Positions 18,070 through 27,312 are shown, counted from the stretch's first letter. The stretch: DNA of 64,000 nucleotides from CAWAPS01 sp963783945 (GCA_963783945.1 CAWAPS010000002.1:434001-498000), one strand, 5' to 3'. Numbers and translations are program-made. The notes: generated by a model from the letters alone, not told the origin.

Positions 18070-18585
18070 TCAGGCGTCGCCAGGCGCGGCGGCTTCAGCC
18101 TCCTCTACCGCGGGAGCTACTTCGGCGGCCTCCGCGGCCGCCTCTTCGCTCACGGCGTGGATCTCGGGGGTTCCCCCGAGATCAGCGAGCTTCGCCGAAA
18201 TCTCCGTAGCCTCGACCTCAGCCGACAGAACACCTACTGCAGCCTTGCCGTCGCTCAACTCTGCCGCGATCCGGTCGCGGTCCTCAGCCTTCAGACCGAG
18301 ACCCTTGTGATGGAGCGCGCCCAGGACACCCCCTCCAAGGACCCCGGCAACCCAACCAACTGGGGTGATGAGGGCCAGCAGAAGACCGATCCCGGCGCCC
18401 TTACCCACGCTTCGTCTGCCGAGCTTGTGCGACTTGATCTTGCCCTTGTCGTCAAGGACGAGGACCCCGATCGCGTTCAACTTGATGTCCTCGTCCGCCT
18501 TGTCCCAATCCTTCAAAGACTGGACTGCAGCATCCGCAGCCGCTTCGTCTTTGAAAATTGCCAATACAAGCTGCTTGTCGGCCAT
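18070..18585 (-). CDS. DUF1269-like stress/membrane-associated protein (copy 2)
   Basis: 171 aa, ATG after GGAGGATTCACGGGA. Same architecture as the gene at 13176-13652: LVLAIFKDEAAADAAVQSL, IGVLVLDDKGKIKSHKLGRRSVGKGAGIG, a Gly-rich hydrophobic hairpin ending GALHHKGLGL, then DGKAAVGVLSAEVEATEI. It differs in its longer Ala/Glu-rich tail (EEAAAEAAEVAPAVEEAEA). The two paralogues share the GxGALHHKxLGL block almost exactly. They probably arose by duplication, with ~4.4 kb of partly decayed DNA now between them. Confidence 0.77.
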   Translation of the reverse strand: MADKQLVLAIFKDEAAADAAVQSLKDWDKADEDIKLNAIGVLVLDDKGKIKSHKLGRRSVGKGAGIGLLLALITPVGWVAGVLGGGVLGALHHKGLGLKAEDRDRIAAELSDGKAAVGVLSAEVEATEISAKLADLGGTPEIHAVSEEAAAEAAEVAPAVEEAEAAAPGDA

Positions 18586-19220
18586 TCCCGTGAATCCTCC
18601 GATCAGGTAGGGCGCTCCCGAGCGCGTGTGGCGCCCAACTGAGCAAACACTAGCCCGGAAGCGGCGCGCCTCACGCCATCACCAAGGAACTTCTTCCGCG
18701 AACAATCATGTTTCCATCGCCTGGTCTGCTGATCCGCTGCGGTGTTGGATTACAGATCGGCACTTTGTACCCACGTACGGCGTCGTGCGGCCGGAGCGGC
18801 ACCTCGGGCCCGGTCCCCCGGTTGAACGCGGGCTCGGAGGGAGGCGACGTCAGTTGTTGGCTACTGCGTCGTCCTGGAGGTGACGGAGCCACACCAGGCG
18901 ACCGCCACGGCGGCTATGCCCGCCCGCCGGGACGAAGAACACGCCGGAACTCAACGGCCGCAAGCCATGTCGACCAACAGGTCGCCGCCTGCGAGCGCCA
19001 ACTGAGGTTGGGCCTCCCGCAGCCCGGTCCACCCGAGGAGTGACGTGGATTGGATTTCGGTCGGCAGTCCAAGCAAAGCCTGAAAGCGTCCCAAGGCAAG
19101 GGCGGCCCTGGGTCTCCAAGTGTCAATCGTACATGTGGACCTTAACAAGTGGGATGAAGCGGGCGGACAGACCCATCCCCCGGCCTCTGGCCCACCGCCG
19201 GACCTTCCATGGACCTGTAG
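18586..19220. other. Intergenic, nothing recognised
   Basis: 635 bases between two reverse-strand genes. Several short overlapping frames occur on both strands, but none has a ribosome site with coding bias. Confidence 0.5.
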
Positions 19221-20210
19221 TCAGGCGATCAGCCGGAGGGCGCGGGCCCGGCTGACCGCCTCGGCGCGGCTGTGAACCCCGAGCTTCTTATAGACCCGGT
19301 TGGCTCGGTCTTTCGCCGCCGAACGCGAGATCCCGAGCTTGTCGGCGATAACCGCGAACGACGACTGCGTGGGCAAGTAACGCAATACCCGCGCCTCAGC
19401 CACCGTGATCGACGCAGCTCGGGCAGTGGCGGCGGCTTCAGTGACGGCCTCCGTGGCAGCTTCATCGGCCGCTGCCACCTCTACCGCGTCCTGCGCCACC
19501 GTTTCGGCAACCGCTTGGTCCGCGGCGGCGACGATCAACCCGGCGGCGCGCACCGCCTCGATGGCCTCATGCGCGGCTGCCTCCTCCACCACACCGGCGC
19601 GGATCAGGGCTCTAACGGCGTCCGCTGCGGCGGCGTCACGGATAGCTTCGAAGGCGGCGATCTCCTCGGCTGCCTCAGCTTGTGCGGCCATGGCCTCCAA
19701 GGCTGCGTCAACCTCTGCGGCCTGCGCCGCCGCAATGACACCAGCCGCCTCTTCCATAGCCGTCACCTCAGCCCCGACGATCAACCCGGCCTCAGCGGTC
19801 AAGAAGCCTTCGCCCACCAAGACGCCACCGGTCTCGGAAATCGCCTCGAAGAGCCTCTGCGCCCAACCGTGCTCGATGAGCAAGAACGCCAGAGCGGTCC
19901 CCGGGCGCAGAGATTCCGCCAGGGCCCAGGCGTTGCCCGGATCGAAACCCGACACTCCGTCCCCCACCGACGATTCCACCAAACCGGCACCGTCAAAAGG
20001 GACGACGCTGGCCAGGAGCGCCCCAAAGTCCTCATCGTCGCCGACCACCAACTGGCGGATCGTGCCGTCCTCGTGCTTGGCCACGAAAAGCACGTCGAGC
20101 AGGCGCAACACGCCGCGACCCTGCAGCCGATCGACTTCTGCCAGAACCCGACCCTCGAAGTCGGCACCAGGACCGAAACTGACGGCAATAACCTGCAACG
20201 GACCAGGCAT
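19221..20210 (-). CDS. DUF6325 domain - Ala-rich helix - LuxR HTH fusion
   Basis: 329 aa; the ATG has GGGAGG 6 bases upstream. Residues ~1-135 form a DUF6325-like domain (VIAVSFGPGADFEGRVLAEVDRL, LRLLDVLFVAKHEDGTIRQL, GTALAFLLIEHGWAQRLFEAI). Residues ~136-265 are extremely Ala-rich with Glu/Asp, likely long helices or coiled coil. The last ~60 residues form a LuxR/GerE helix-turn-helix (LRYLPTQSSFAVIADKLGISRSAAKDRANRVYKKLG). DUF6325 occurs alone in many actinobacteria; here it may act as the signal-input part of a transcription factor (inference). Stands alone, with no kinase beside it. Confidence 0.8.
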   Translation of the reverse strand: MPGPLQVIAVSFGPGADFEGRVLAEVDRLQGRGVLRLLDVLFVAKHEDGTIRQLVVGDDEDFGALLASVVPFDGAGLVESSVGDGVSGFDPGNAWALAESLRPGTALAFLLIEHGWAQRLFEAISETGGVLVGEGFLTAEAGLIVGAEVTAMEEAAGVIAAAQAAEVDAALEAMAAQAEAAEEIAAFEAIRDAAAADAVRALIRAGVVEEAAAHEAIEAVRAAGLIVAAADQAVAETVAQDAVEVAAADEAATEAVTEAAATARAASITVAEARVLRYLPTQSSFAVIADKLGISRSAAKDRANRVYKKLGVHSRAEAVSRARALRLIA

Positions 20211-20573
20211 CTGTGAACCTCCCTATCGTGACCAGCTCGAATCGTATAGGCTCCATCGCCCCGACGTGACCGATTGAGCCTCCCCGGCCGCGCAACCAGA
20301 TCGCGATCATCGCGGTCGTGCCCCCGGTCGTCCACCGCACGACCAGGGACGCCCGCAGAGGACCACATCAGCACAAGCGCGTGTCCCCAACGTCACCATC
20401 AAACGCCACTCCCCGCCGTCTTGAACGCCCTGGATCGAAGCGCGCTCCCGACGTGCGGTTCGGGGTTGCCCTCTCCGGTCTACGAACTTGGCCTCGCGAG
20501 CGCCACTCCATGCCAATTACTGCACCGGGGTGGGCTCCGACTGGACCTTGTAGCCCGACCGTTTGAGCTCGCT
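20211..20573. other. Intergenic, nothing recognised
   Basis: About 360 bases upstream of the DUF6325-LuxR gene; probably holds its promoter. No other signal seen. Confidence 0.45.
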
Positions 20574-20993
20574 TCACCCCTCGAGGCCGCTCGGGCTGGC
20601 GGGCACGTCCACGGCATGCTCGCGGAGCGCGGAGAGGGGAACGATCTGCAGCGCCAACTCATGGGTGGAGGCGAGCACCACGTGGGCGGCAGCTCCGTCG
20701 TTGTGGGCGCGCAGCCAGTTCCCGGCAGTCACACACCAGCGATCCCCCGGCACCAGACCGGGAAAACCGAACCGGGGTATGGGCGTCGTGAGGTCGTTGC
20801 CAATGCGGCGCTGATGCTCGAGGAATTCGGCGGTTACCACAGCACAGATCGTGTGGCTACCGTGGTCCTCGGGCCCGCTGTTGCAGCACCCGTCTCGATA
20901 AAAGCCGGTGAGGGGGTCTGTGCCACAAGGCTCCAGTTCCCCGCCAAGTACGTTGCGGTCAACCATCCCAGCAGTATCGTTCATCAGCGACAC
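20574..20993 (-). CDS. DUF2237 family protein
   Basis: Up to 139 aa (start at 20993, or ATG 20966 at MVDRNVLGG). The family core is clear: NVLGGELEPCGTDPLTGFYRDG, CCNSGPEDHGSHTICAVVT, FGFPGLVPGDRWCVTAGNWL, THELALQIVPL. Conserved Cys and Asp residues are retained. Function of the family is unknown; members are widespread single-domain cytoplasmic proteins. Confidence 0.92.
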   Translation of the reverse strand: MSLMNDTAGMVDRNVLGGELEPCGTDPLTGFYRDGCCNSGPEDHGSHTICAVVTAEFLEHQRRIGNDLTTPIPRFGFPGLVPGDRWCVTAGNWLRAHNDGAAAHVVLASTHELALQIVPLSALREHAVDVPASPSGLEG

Positions 20994-21044
20994 GATCCAC
21001 GACCGCCGCTTTCCCAGGCACCTGTGAGCTACGGGCCGCTCGAC

Positions 21045-21736
21045 CTATTGGGACACCACCCCGTGCAGATCGGTCTTGACCAGAGCCAGCACCACCGAGA
21101 TAAACCCCAGGTGGGCTGCCCCCACCAAGCACGGAGTTAGGAAGGCAAGTGGCGGGAAGGCACCGGCCAGGCCCAACAAGCCGAGGAGGAGGGCCGCCCA
21201 CCCAGGGGTCCTTCTCCCTGTCCTCGAGTTGCTCGAAGAGTTCTTCGGTCGCTTGTTGATCGGCCCCCTGCCGCTTGTCCTTGGGGGTGGTGAAGTAGAC
21301 GATGATCTTCCAGAGCGGGCCAAGGAGATGCTGCCCAGCATCTTGCCGGCGATCTTCAAAAAAGCTTTCCGGCGGCCTTGCCCCCCTTCCTCAGCCATGT
21401 CAGCAGAGGGCTGGTTCCCTCGGGCAGGCTGTGACCGGATTCCTCCTTGCCCGAGCCCGCCTTCCGACTGGCGAATTCGGCCAGCCCGAGTGTCTCGTCC
21501 TCGGGGAGGTGGACCAACTCCTCGGCGGTTGGCACCTTGGCGGCGCGCCGATCACCTTTCAGTCCGTAGGGGACCGCGCAGGGGGAGCGGCCCTGCTCGG
21601 CCCAGGCCGCCCGCGGGCCGCGCCCGGCCACTCGTCTATCAACACGGTGAGTACCCAGCGGCCGGGGGGCCGCTGGGGACTCTGATAGGGCGCCCGAGAA
21701 TCCGTTCTTCACCAAACCGTTGACTAGGTTGACCAA
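21045..21736 (-). pseudogene. Frameshifted membrane protein of unknown family
   Basis: Three consecutive pieces with strong coding bias lie in alternating frames. Piece 1 (21364-21736) reads AEELVHLPEDETLGLAEFAS to GKAAGKLF. Piece 2 continues EDRRQDAGQHLLGPLWKIIVYFTT to EDREKDPW. Piece 3 reads AALLLGLLGLAGAF and ends in a hydrophobic LGFISVVLALV. The shifts sit at a run of six A/T (21358-21363) and at a GGG run near 21197, both homopolymers. Repaired, it would be a hydrophilic coiled protein with a two-helix C-terminal membrane anchor. Sequencing error is as likely as decay. Confidence 0.6.
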
Positions 21737-21767
21737 GTGCCAAGACGGCTACACGGGAGGTGCCCAT

Positions 21768-22322
21768 ATGGAGAGCACGGCGAACCAGGACCGTTTCCTA
21801 GCCTTGGAAGACCGTGTCCGGTTCTTGGAGGACCATGTCCGGTTCTTGGATGACCAGGCGGCCTTGTACCGGTTGATAGCCAGTTGGGGGCCGGCAGCCG
21901 ACATCCCTGACGGGAAGGCGGCGTCCTGGTTTTGGGACGAGGATGCTGTCCTCGAGTGGGAGGACACCCGTGTCGAGGGCGCTTCGGGTGTGCGAGCGAA
22001 GATTGACAGCGAGGGACAACACGCATTGGTCAGCCAGGGGTGCGCCCACGTCCAAGGCCTTCCTCTAGTGCAGATCGACGGCGATCACGCGACGGCGACC
22101 AACTACGGACGGGTCTATGTTCACACTGGCGACACCGAACCCTCCGATGACCGTTATGGCGATGCCTATGAGATTCGCCGGGTCTCGGTCAACCGTTGGG
22201 AGTTCCGGCGCACCGCGGACGAATGGCGCGTCACCCGCCGAACGACTCACGTCCTCGATGGAGGTCCCGTAGCTCGTGAACTACTAAGCCGCGCCGTCGG
22301 CAGCGAAGGTGGGGATGTTTGA
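21768..22322 (+). CDS. SnoaL/NTF2-like protein with N-terminal coiled coil
   Basis: 184 aa from the ATG at 21768, with GGGAGGTGCCCAT upstream. The N-terminal 30 residues are a short heptad helix with an internal repeat (VRFLEDHVRFLDDQ). The fold that follows is SnoaL_4-like: YRLIASWG, WFWDEDAVLEWED, GCAHVQGLPLVQIDGDHATATNYGRVYVH, WEFRRTADEWRVTRRTTHVLDG. Members include dehydratases and hydroxylases in aromatic and steroid catabolism, but also many of unknown role. Confidence 0.78.
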   Translation: MESTANQDRFLALEDRVRFLEDHVRFLDDQAALYRLIASWGPAADIPDGKAASWFWDEDAVLEWEDTRVEGASGVRAKIDSEGQHALVSQGCAHVQGLPLVQIDGDHATATNYGRVYVHTGDTEPSDDRYGDAYEIRRVSVNRWEFRRTADEWRVTRRTTHVLDGGPVARELLSRAVGSEGGDV

Positions 22323-22536
22323 TGGCGGGCTTCGTTTACAAGTTGGCCGCCATTGCGACTACCCGGTGAACTTGACGCCGGGTGGCCGCATGGCGTGCAG
22401 GTCAACGCGTTCGCATGTGGCCATGTGCTCGATCCCTTTCAAGGTTGGGTAGCGAAGCCGGCCGCGACGCCGCGACCCTGCGGAGGCACCTCAACGTCTA
22501 TCCTGCCCCCGCGTCGGCCTGAGTTAGCCTGCGTGC

Positions 22537-23304
22537 ATGTCATGGCATCCGAGGATCTCAGTTGACGAAGAGTGCGCTGGAAAGATACCGATCAGCGAGG
22601 AGATCGGGTTTTGGAAGGCACTCGACGTCGACCAGGTGGGTTTCATCTGCACAAAGCTCGAGCCGATCGGATGGAACCCGAGCCCCATCACGAACGCGGG
22701 TATTCGGGTCGCGAACGTTGGGACCGACGAAGCGCGGCTCATGCAAGCACTCGAGTTCGGTGCCGCCACCAACACAGATTCGGTGTGGATGACTCCTGGG
22801 GGAATTGGTTCAGGGACGTGGGAGGAGGCCGCCGATAAGTTCTGTGAACGGATCGCGCCAGCGGTCATCCGGGCCAAGGAGCTCGGTGTGGTGCTTGCCG
22901 TGGAACCGACAAACTCGTTGCGCACCGACATCAGCTTCGTCTTCACCCTTCGCGACTCCCTGGCGCTGGCTCGCGCCGCGGGAATCGATGCGGTGATTGT
23001 TGAGCTGACGTGTTGCTGGTACGAGCGGGGCCTCGAGGAAGTGGTGCGCAAGAACGTCGACATGCTCGGTTTGGTTCAGATCGCCGACTATCAGCACGGT
23101 ACCAATAGCAGCCCGAATCGATCGGTCGTCGGCGACGGTGACATCCCCATCGAGCGGCTGATCGCGATGTTCTTGGACGCGGGTTACGAAGGAATGTTCG
23201 ACCTCGAGCTCGACGGACCGAAGATCGCAGCAGAGGGTTACTTGTCGGCCACTCGGCGGAGCCTCGAGCGCCTCAGTCACATGCTCGACCGTCTCGGCGC
23301 CTGA
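22537..23304 (+). CDS. Sugar phosphate isomerase/epimerase-like TIM barrel
   Basis: 255-aa AP-endonuclease-2/xylose-isomerase-like barrel. Metal-site and strand blocks include VGFICTKLEPIGWN, VWMTPGGIG, LGVVLAVEPTNSLRTD (Glu ligand), VIVELTCCWYERG, VQIADYQHGTNSS (His) and VGDGDIPIERLI with a final FDLELDGPKI (Glu). The set of putative metal ligands is complete. Substrate unknown; relatives include inosose dehydratase, IolE-type and hydroxypyruvate isomerases. No pathway genes adjoin it. Confidence 0.85.
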   Translation: MSWHPRISVDEECAGKIPISEEIGFWKALDVDQVGFICTKLEPIGWNPSPITNAGIRVANVGTDEARLMQALEFGAATNTDSVWMTPGGIGSGTWEEAADKFCERIAPAVIRAKELGVVLAVEPTNSLRTDISFVFTLRDSLALARAAGIDAVIVELTCCWYERGLEEVVRKNVDMLGLVQIADYQHGTNSSPNRSVVGDGDIPIERLIAMFLDAGYEGMFDLELDGPKIAAEGYLSATRRSLERLSHMLDRLGA

Positions 23305-23309
23305 TCGCG

Positions 23310-23332
23310 GAGAGTCGCAAATCGCGACCCTC
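23310..23332 (+). terminator. Putative intrinsic terminator
   Basis: Six bases after the isomerase stop, GAGAGTCGC and GCGACCCTC form a hairpin with a five-base AAATC loop and one mismatch, followed by TT. The T tract is short, as is common in GC-rich actinobacteria. Confidence 0.5.
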
Positions 23333-23637
23333 TTACAGTTTCTCGATGCCGACGTCGTCCCTCCAGGCGCCACCCGAGTCCAGAGCCTCTCCGGGCCGGT
23401 ATTCCAAACCTCACCGCAAGGCTCATCATGCACTGGGGCAGTCGACGAGCACCGGCTGTGGACGGTGGTCGAGCCGCCGTCGAAAGTCAACTTCGTCGTA
23501 TCGGGGATTTCCGACACCTCGACCGGAGTCAGAGCCGATGCCATCATGGTTCCTCCTGGAGCGCTGTGCCCTTCTGCCGGATGACCGAGTAGACCCGCAT
23601 TTAGCCGGCCGTATTCGGCAAGCGCTACCGGTTTCGC
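23333..23637. other. Intergenic, nothing recognised
   Basis: About 300 bases between the convergent isomerase and ABC-permease genes. A reverse frame (23547 downward, MASALTPVEVSEIPDTTKL) has mildly protein-like sequence but soon becomes antisense to the isomerase and is not accepted. Confidence 0.45.
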
Positions 23638-24513
23638 TCAAGCGTCGCGCTTGACAAACAGTGCGGCACCGATAGCGAGAGCCGCCGCGGCGTATAGCGC
23701 CATAACCAGCAACCCGACGGCTGGAGATAGAGGGGCGTACGGCCCGCCATTGGGGGTCGTGCTCATGATCGAGTTGACGAGAATATTGGTGGGCATGTAG
23801 CGGACGTAGTGCTCGGAGATGCCTCGTATGACCAGTGGGAGTACGAAGGTGACTCCAACGAAACCAGCTATAGCGCCGGCGGTGCTGCGGAAGATCAATC
23901 CGAGGCCGAACGCCATGAGCGCAAGTAGGGCGATGAACAGTCCGGTCATCCACACAGCCTGGAGAGACCCGGGTGACCCCAGACCGGCGTGGGTCACTAT
24001 CCGGTCAGAGACGACGATACCGTTGCGAATGATCTTCGGGCCGCCTTGGGCTAGGGAGCCGGCGGGGGGTGTTCCTTCGCTGGAGAGGATGGCTTGGCCG
24101 AGGAAGAAGCAGACGAAGCTGAGAATCTCAGAGAAGACCACGACGGCTGCTGCGGTGACACCGGTCTTCGCGGCGAGGAGGACGGGCCGGCGGGGGGTGG
24201 CGGCAAGGGTGGCGCGAATCGTCCCACTGGAGTATTCGCCCGTGATGATGAGGGCGCCGAAGACCCCGCCTGTGAGCCCGGCGACGATCATCCCGGTCAA
24301 GCTGGACTGCGTCGGGTCGAAGCCGACATAGAACCCAGCGCTGTGGCCCAGGGCGGCGTGGGCGACCAGCCCGGTCACCAACAGGGCAGCCACAACCGTT
24401 ATGGCGAGGGTGATGGCGGTGGAGCGGAGAGTGAGAATCTTCAGTGTCTCGGACTTGACCACGTGCTTGATGCGGTAATGCCCGATCGGCGCGGCCTGTA
24501 TGGACTGTGTCAT
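23638..24513 (-). CDS. ABC-2 type exporter permease
   Basis: 291 aa; the ATG overlaps the stop of the ATPase gene by one base (ATGA). Six hydrophobic helices are visible, including LAITVVAALLVTGLVAHAAL, IVAGLTGGVFGALIITGEYSSGTIRATLAATPRR (the typical ABC-2 segment), VVVFSEILSFVCFFLG, LFIALLALMAFGLGLIF and a C-terminal LLVMALYAAAALAIGAALFV. It forms a half-transporter pair with the adjacent ATPase. Substrate unknown (drug, lipid or peptide). Confidence 0.9.
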   Translation of the reverse strand: MTQSIQAAPIGHYRIKHVVKSETLKILTLRSTAITLAITVVAALLVTGLVAHAALGHSAGFYVGFDPTQSSLTGMIVAGLTGGVFGALIITGEYSSGTIRATLAATPRRPVLLAAKTGVTAAAVVVFSEILSFVCFFLGQAILSSEGTPPAGSLAQGGPKIIRNGIVVSDRIVTHAGLGSPGSLQAVWMTGLFIALLALMAFGLGLIFRSTAGAIAGFVGVTFVLPLVIRGISEHYVRYMPTNILVNSIMSTTPNGGPYAPLSPAVGLLVMALYAAAALAIGAALFVKRDA

Positions 24514-25469
24514 CAACGCCGCCTCTGTGCGGTGATCGTCTCGCCTTCGACAGCTTCCGCCGGTGGTGACGGCCGGTATTCCACTTCGTCTTGGGTCAGC
24601 TGCATGAAGGCGTCCTCGAGCGATCCAATTATCGGCATCAGCTCGTGGATCCGCAGACCGTCGCGAGCCGCCAGGTCCCCGATCTGGGGGGCGGTGATCC
24701 CTTCGACGGTTAGCGAACCGGCGTCGCCGGGGGTGACGGTGGCGCCCACTGCGGTCAGGGTGGCGGCGAAGGCGGTCCCGTCCGGGGTTACCAGCTTCAC
24801 GGCCGCGCCGCCACTGCGGGCCACGAAGTCCGCCACGCTGGTCTCGGCGATCAGCCGGCCCCGGCCGATCACCACCAGCCGGTCGGCGGTGACCGACATC
24901 TCGCTGATCAGGTGGCTGGAAACGAACACCGTCCGTCCCTCCGCGGCCAGACCACGCAGGAAGAGACGAACCCATCGGATCCCTTCAGGGTCGAGACCGT
25001 TGACCGGCTCGTCGAACAGCAAGACACCCGGGTCGCCCAGCAATGTCGCGGCTATGCCGAGCCGTTGGCTCATACCGAGCGAGAACTTCCCGGCCCGCCG
25101 ACCAGCGACCGAGCTCAGCCCGACCTGGTCCAGGACCTCGTCGACCCGGCGGACGGGGATGCCGTTGGTAAGGGCCAGCCAGCGCAGATGGTTACGGGCG
25201 GTTCGAGCCGGGTGGAACGCCTTCGCGTCCAGCAGCCCGCCGACTTGGCAGAGAGGCCACTCCAACTCGGAGAACGGCCTGCCGTCGATCAGGGCCGAAC
25301 CCGACGTGGGGGTGTCGAGACCCATGATCATACGCATCGTGGTCGACTTGCCCGACCCGTTGGGGCCCAAGAACCCGGTCACCACGCCGGGCCGAACCTC
25401 GAAGGTCAAGTCGTTGACCGCGGTCGCCGTTCCGTACCGCTTGGTCAGCGAATGTGCCGTGATCATCAC
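24513..25469 (-). CDS. ABC exporter ATP-binding protein
   Basis: 318 aa. Walker A GPNGSGKST (about residues 36-44), signature SLGMSQR, Walker B GVLLFDEP, D-loop NGLDPEG and switch SSHLISEM are all present. The ~90-residue C-terminal extension (VTPDGTAFAATLTAV ... MPIIGSLEDAFMQLT) is typical of DrrA/CcmA-like exporters. The first Met codon is GTG followed directly by ATG; either may be used. Same operon as the permease. Confidence 0.93.
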   Translation of the reverse strand: MMITAHSLTKRYGTATAVNDLTFEVRPGVVTGFLGPNGSGKSTTMRMIMGLDTPTSGSALIDGRPFSELEWPLCQVGGLLDAKAFHPARTARNHLRWLALTNGIPVRRVDEVLDQVGLSSVAGRRAGKFSLGMSQRLGIAATLLGDPGVLLFDEPVNGLDPEGIRWVRLFLRGLAAEGRTVFVSSHLISEMSVTADRLVVIGRGRLIAETSVADFVARSGGAAVKLVTPDGTAFAATLTAVGATVTPGDAGSLTVEGITAPQIGDLAARDGLRIHELMPIIGSLEDAFMQLTQDEVEYRPSPPAEAVEGETITAQRRR

Positions 25470-25835
25470 CGCAAACAGTAAAGAGAAACGCCACTCACGT
25501 GAATACGGCTAGGGGGTGTCTCAACGGTGGGCTAGGGGGTGTCTTGACGGTGGGGTTAACCCCACCCTGGCGCACCTCAAGTCCATCCGAAGCCGATCCC
25601 GCAGCAGGGCGAGTATCCCATCCGCACTACCCACCCGGGCGTGGCAACTCCTGCTGGCACCAAGCACCCTGAGCGCTCGCCCAACGTATGCAACCGCGCA
25701 TGTCGCCCACCGTGTCGACGAGACGGGGCACCATAGGCCGCGCCGGGTCCGGCGAGGGTCGCCGCTGACCCCTCGTCTGCGGTGCCGGCGCTCCGGCGGT
25801 AGGGTGAGCCGGGGTGCGTTCGAGGGAGGGGATGC
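25470..25835. other. Divergent intergenic region
   Basis: 366 bases between the ABC operon and the P450 gene, presumably holding both promoters. It contains the 23-bp tandem repeat listed separately. No small gene is supported. Confidence 0.5.
25508..25553. repeat. 23-bp direct repeat, two copies
   Basis: Two adjacent units, GCTAGGGGGTGTCT followed by CAACGGTGG or TGACGGTGG, differ at two positions. They lie ~40-80 bases upstream of the ABC operon start, so they could be a regulator site, but they may equally be a chance duplication. Confidence 0.7.
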
Positions 25836-27023
25836 ATGGACGAGGCCACCGGGAAGGCCACTGCTGAGGAGCTTGCGGCGGGCTACTCCCCTTACGACCC
25901 TGCGCTCATCCCTCGCTACTGGGGGACGATCACGCAGCTGCGGGAGCACTGCCCGGTCGCCCACTCCGACGCCTACCCAGGGTGGATCGTCACGAGCTAC
26001 GACGCGGTGTGGGAGGCCGCCCACGATTGGCACAGCTTCTCGAACGTCCCCAGCCCGGTGCTCCCGCACCAGGAGGGCTCGCCGCAGCCGCTGCCCGACG
26101 CCTCGGACCCGCCGGAGCAGGTGACCTACCACCGCGTGCTCACCCCGCCGCTGGCACCGCAGGTCGTCGCGACCTTCGAGCCGGCGATCCGTCGGATCGC
26201 CGATGAACTGCTCGAGGCGATCGGCGCCCGAAGGGAGGCCGACCTGGTCAGCGACTTCGCCCTGCCGCTGCCCGCCCGGGTGTTCTTCGAGGTCCTCATC
26301 CACGCCACGGACGACGTCGAGCGCGTCTATCAGCTGAGCCGGCAGACCGTCAACGAGGCCGACTCGCCAGCCGCTGCCTCCGCCTCCGGCGAGCTCGCTC
26401 AATGGTGCCGTGACGTGCTGGCCGAGCGCCGAGGGACCCCCGGTCCCGGCGACCTGCTCGACGCGATCGTCGCCGCCGCTAGTTCGATCAACGAGGAGGA
26501 GCAGTACCTGCTGCTCCTCAATGTCGTGTTCGGCGCCCTCGACACGACGACGAGCGCGTTGGGGACCGCCTGCTACCGGCTCCTCACCGACAAGGCCCTG
26601 CGCCACGCGCTCCTCGATGACCGGCGGCTCGTAACCGCCGCGGTGGAAGAGATCCTCCGCCTGGATCCGCCGGTCATCAACCTGTCCCGGACGTGCGTCC
26701 GCGACACCGACCTCGGGCACGTCCAGATCCGCAAAGGCGAGTGGCTCCTGCTTTCGTTCGCGGGGGCGAACCGGGACCCGGCCCAGTTCGAGGACCCAGA
26801 CACGCTCGACCTCGCCCGCCGGGCCAACCGCCACCTCACGTTCGGGGTCGGCACGCACCGCTGCGTCGGCTCCAACCTCGCCAGGTTGACGCTGCGCGTG
26901 GGTGTGGAGCACCTGCTCCACCACGTGTCGCGCCTCCAGCTCCCGGACGGCTTCGTCCCCGAGTACTTCCAGAGGAGCACCCGGTACATCCGCCACCTGC
27001 CCGTCGCGGTGGCCAGCCGGTAG
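25836..27023 (+). CDS. Cytochrome P450, full length
   Basis: 395 aa, ATG after GGGAGGGGATGC. Haem mono-oxygenase with I-helix GALDTTTSA, K-helix EEILRLDPP, NRDPAQFEDPD, and the haem loop FGVGTHRCVGSNLARL with the axial Cys. The I-helix acid-alcohol pair (D-T) is intact. The N-terminus has no membrane anchor, as usual for bacterial P450s. Substrate unknown. No ferredoxin or reductase is next to it, so partners must be encoded elsewhere. Confidence 0.95.
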   Translation: MDEATGKATAEELAAGYSPYDPALIPRYWGTITQLREHCPVAHSDAYPGWIVTSYDAVWEAAHDWHSFSNVPSPVLPHQEGSPQPLPDASDPPEQVTYHRVLTPPLAPQVVATFEPAIRRIADELLEAIGARREADLVSDFALPLPARVFFEVLIHATDDVERVYQLSRQTVNEADSPAAASASGELAQWCRDVLAERRGTPGPGDLLDAIVAAASSINEEEQYLLLLNVVFGALDTTTSALGTACYRLLTDKALRHALLDDRRLVTAAVEEILRLDPPVINLSRTCVRDTDLGHVQIRKGEWLLLSFAGANRDPAQFEDPDTLDLARRANRHLTFGVGTHRCVGSNLARLTLRVGVEHLLHHVSRLQLPDGFVPEYFQRSTRYIRHLPVAVASR

Positions 27024-27312
27024 CTCGCTCCGCCCGCCCGGCGTCGGTCGCGGGGGAGGACGCCCGAGGACCTCATGTCCTTGCCGAGGAGTTCCGTCGG
27101 ACCGCCGCCGCGCCCAGAACCTCAGGCGCTAGACCGGGAAGCAGGGGTAACGACCAATCCGCGGTACGCCGTGACCAGTGGCCGATTTGAGTTGTGGCTT
27201 GATCAACCGGACGGAGGTTCGTCATGGTTAATCGGTCGATTACCTCGTTTGAGTGACATCAGGACTATCTCTTTGTCCGGGTTGTCATCTACTACGCAGC
27301 TGCTCGGAGTCG

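Noticed and set aside
22810..23547. Reverse frame starting MMASALTPVEVSEIPD
   Set aside because: The first ~50 codons look protein-like but most of the frame is antisense to the well-supported isomerase, with no ribosome site.
25521..26996. 491-codon reverse frame over the P450 gene
   Set aside because: Mirror of the P450; the P450 haem and I-helix motifs decide the strand.
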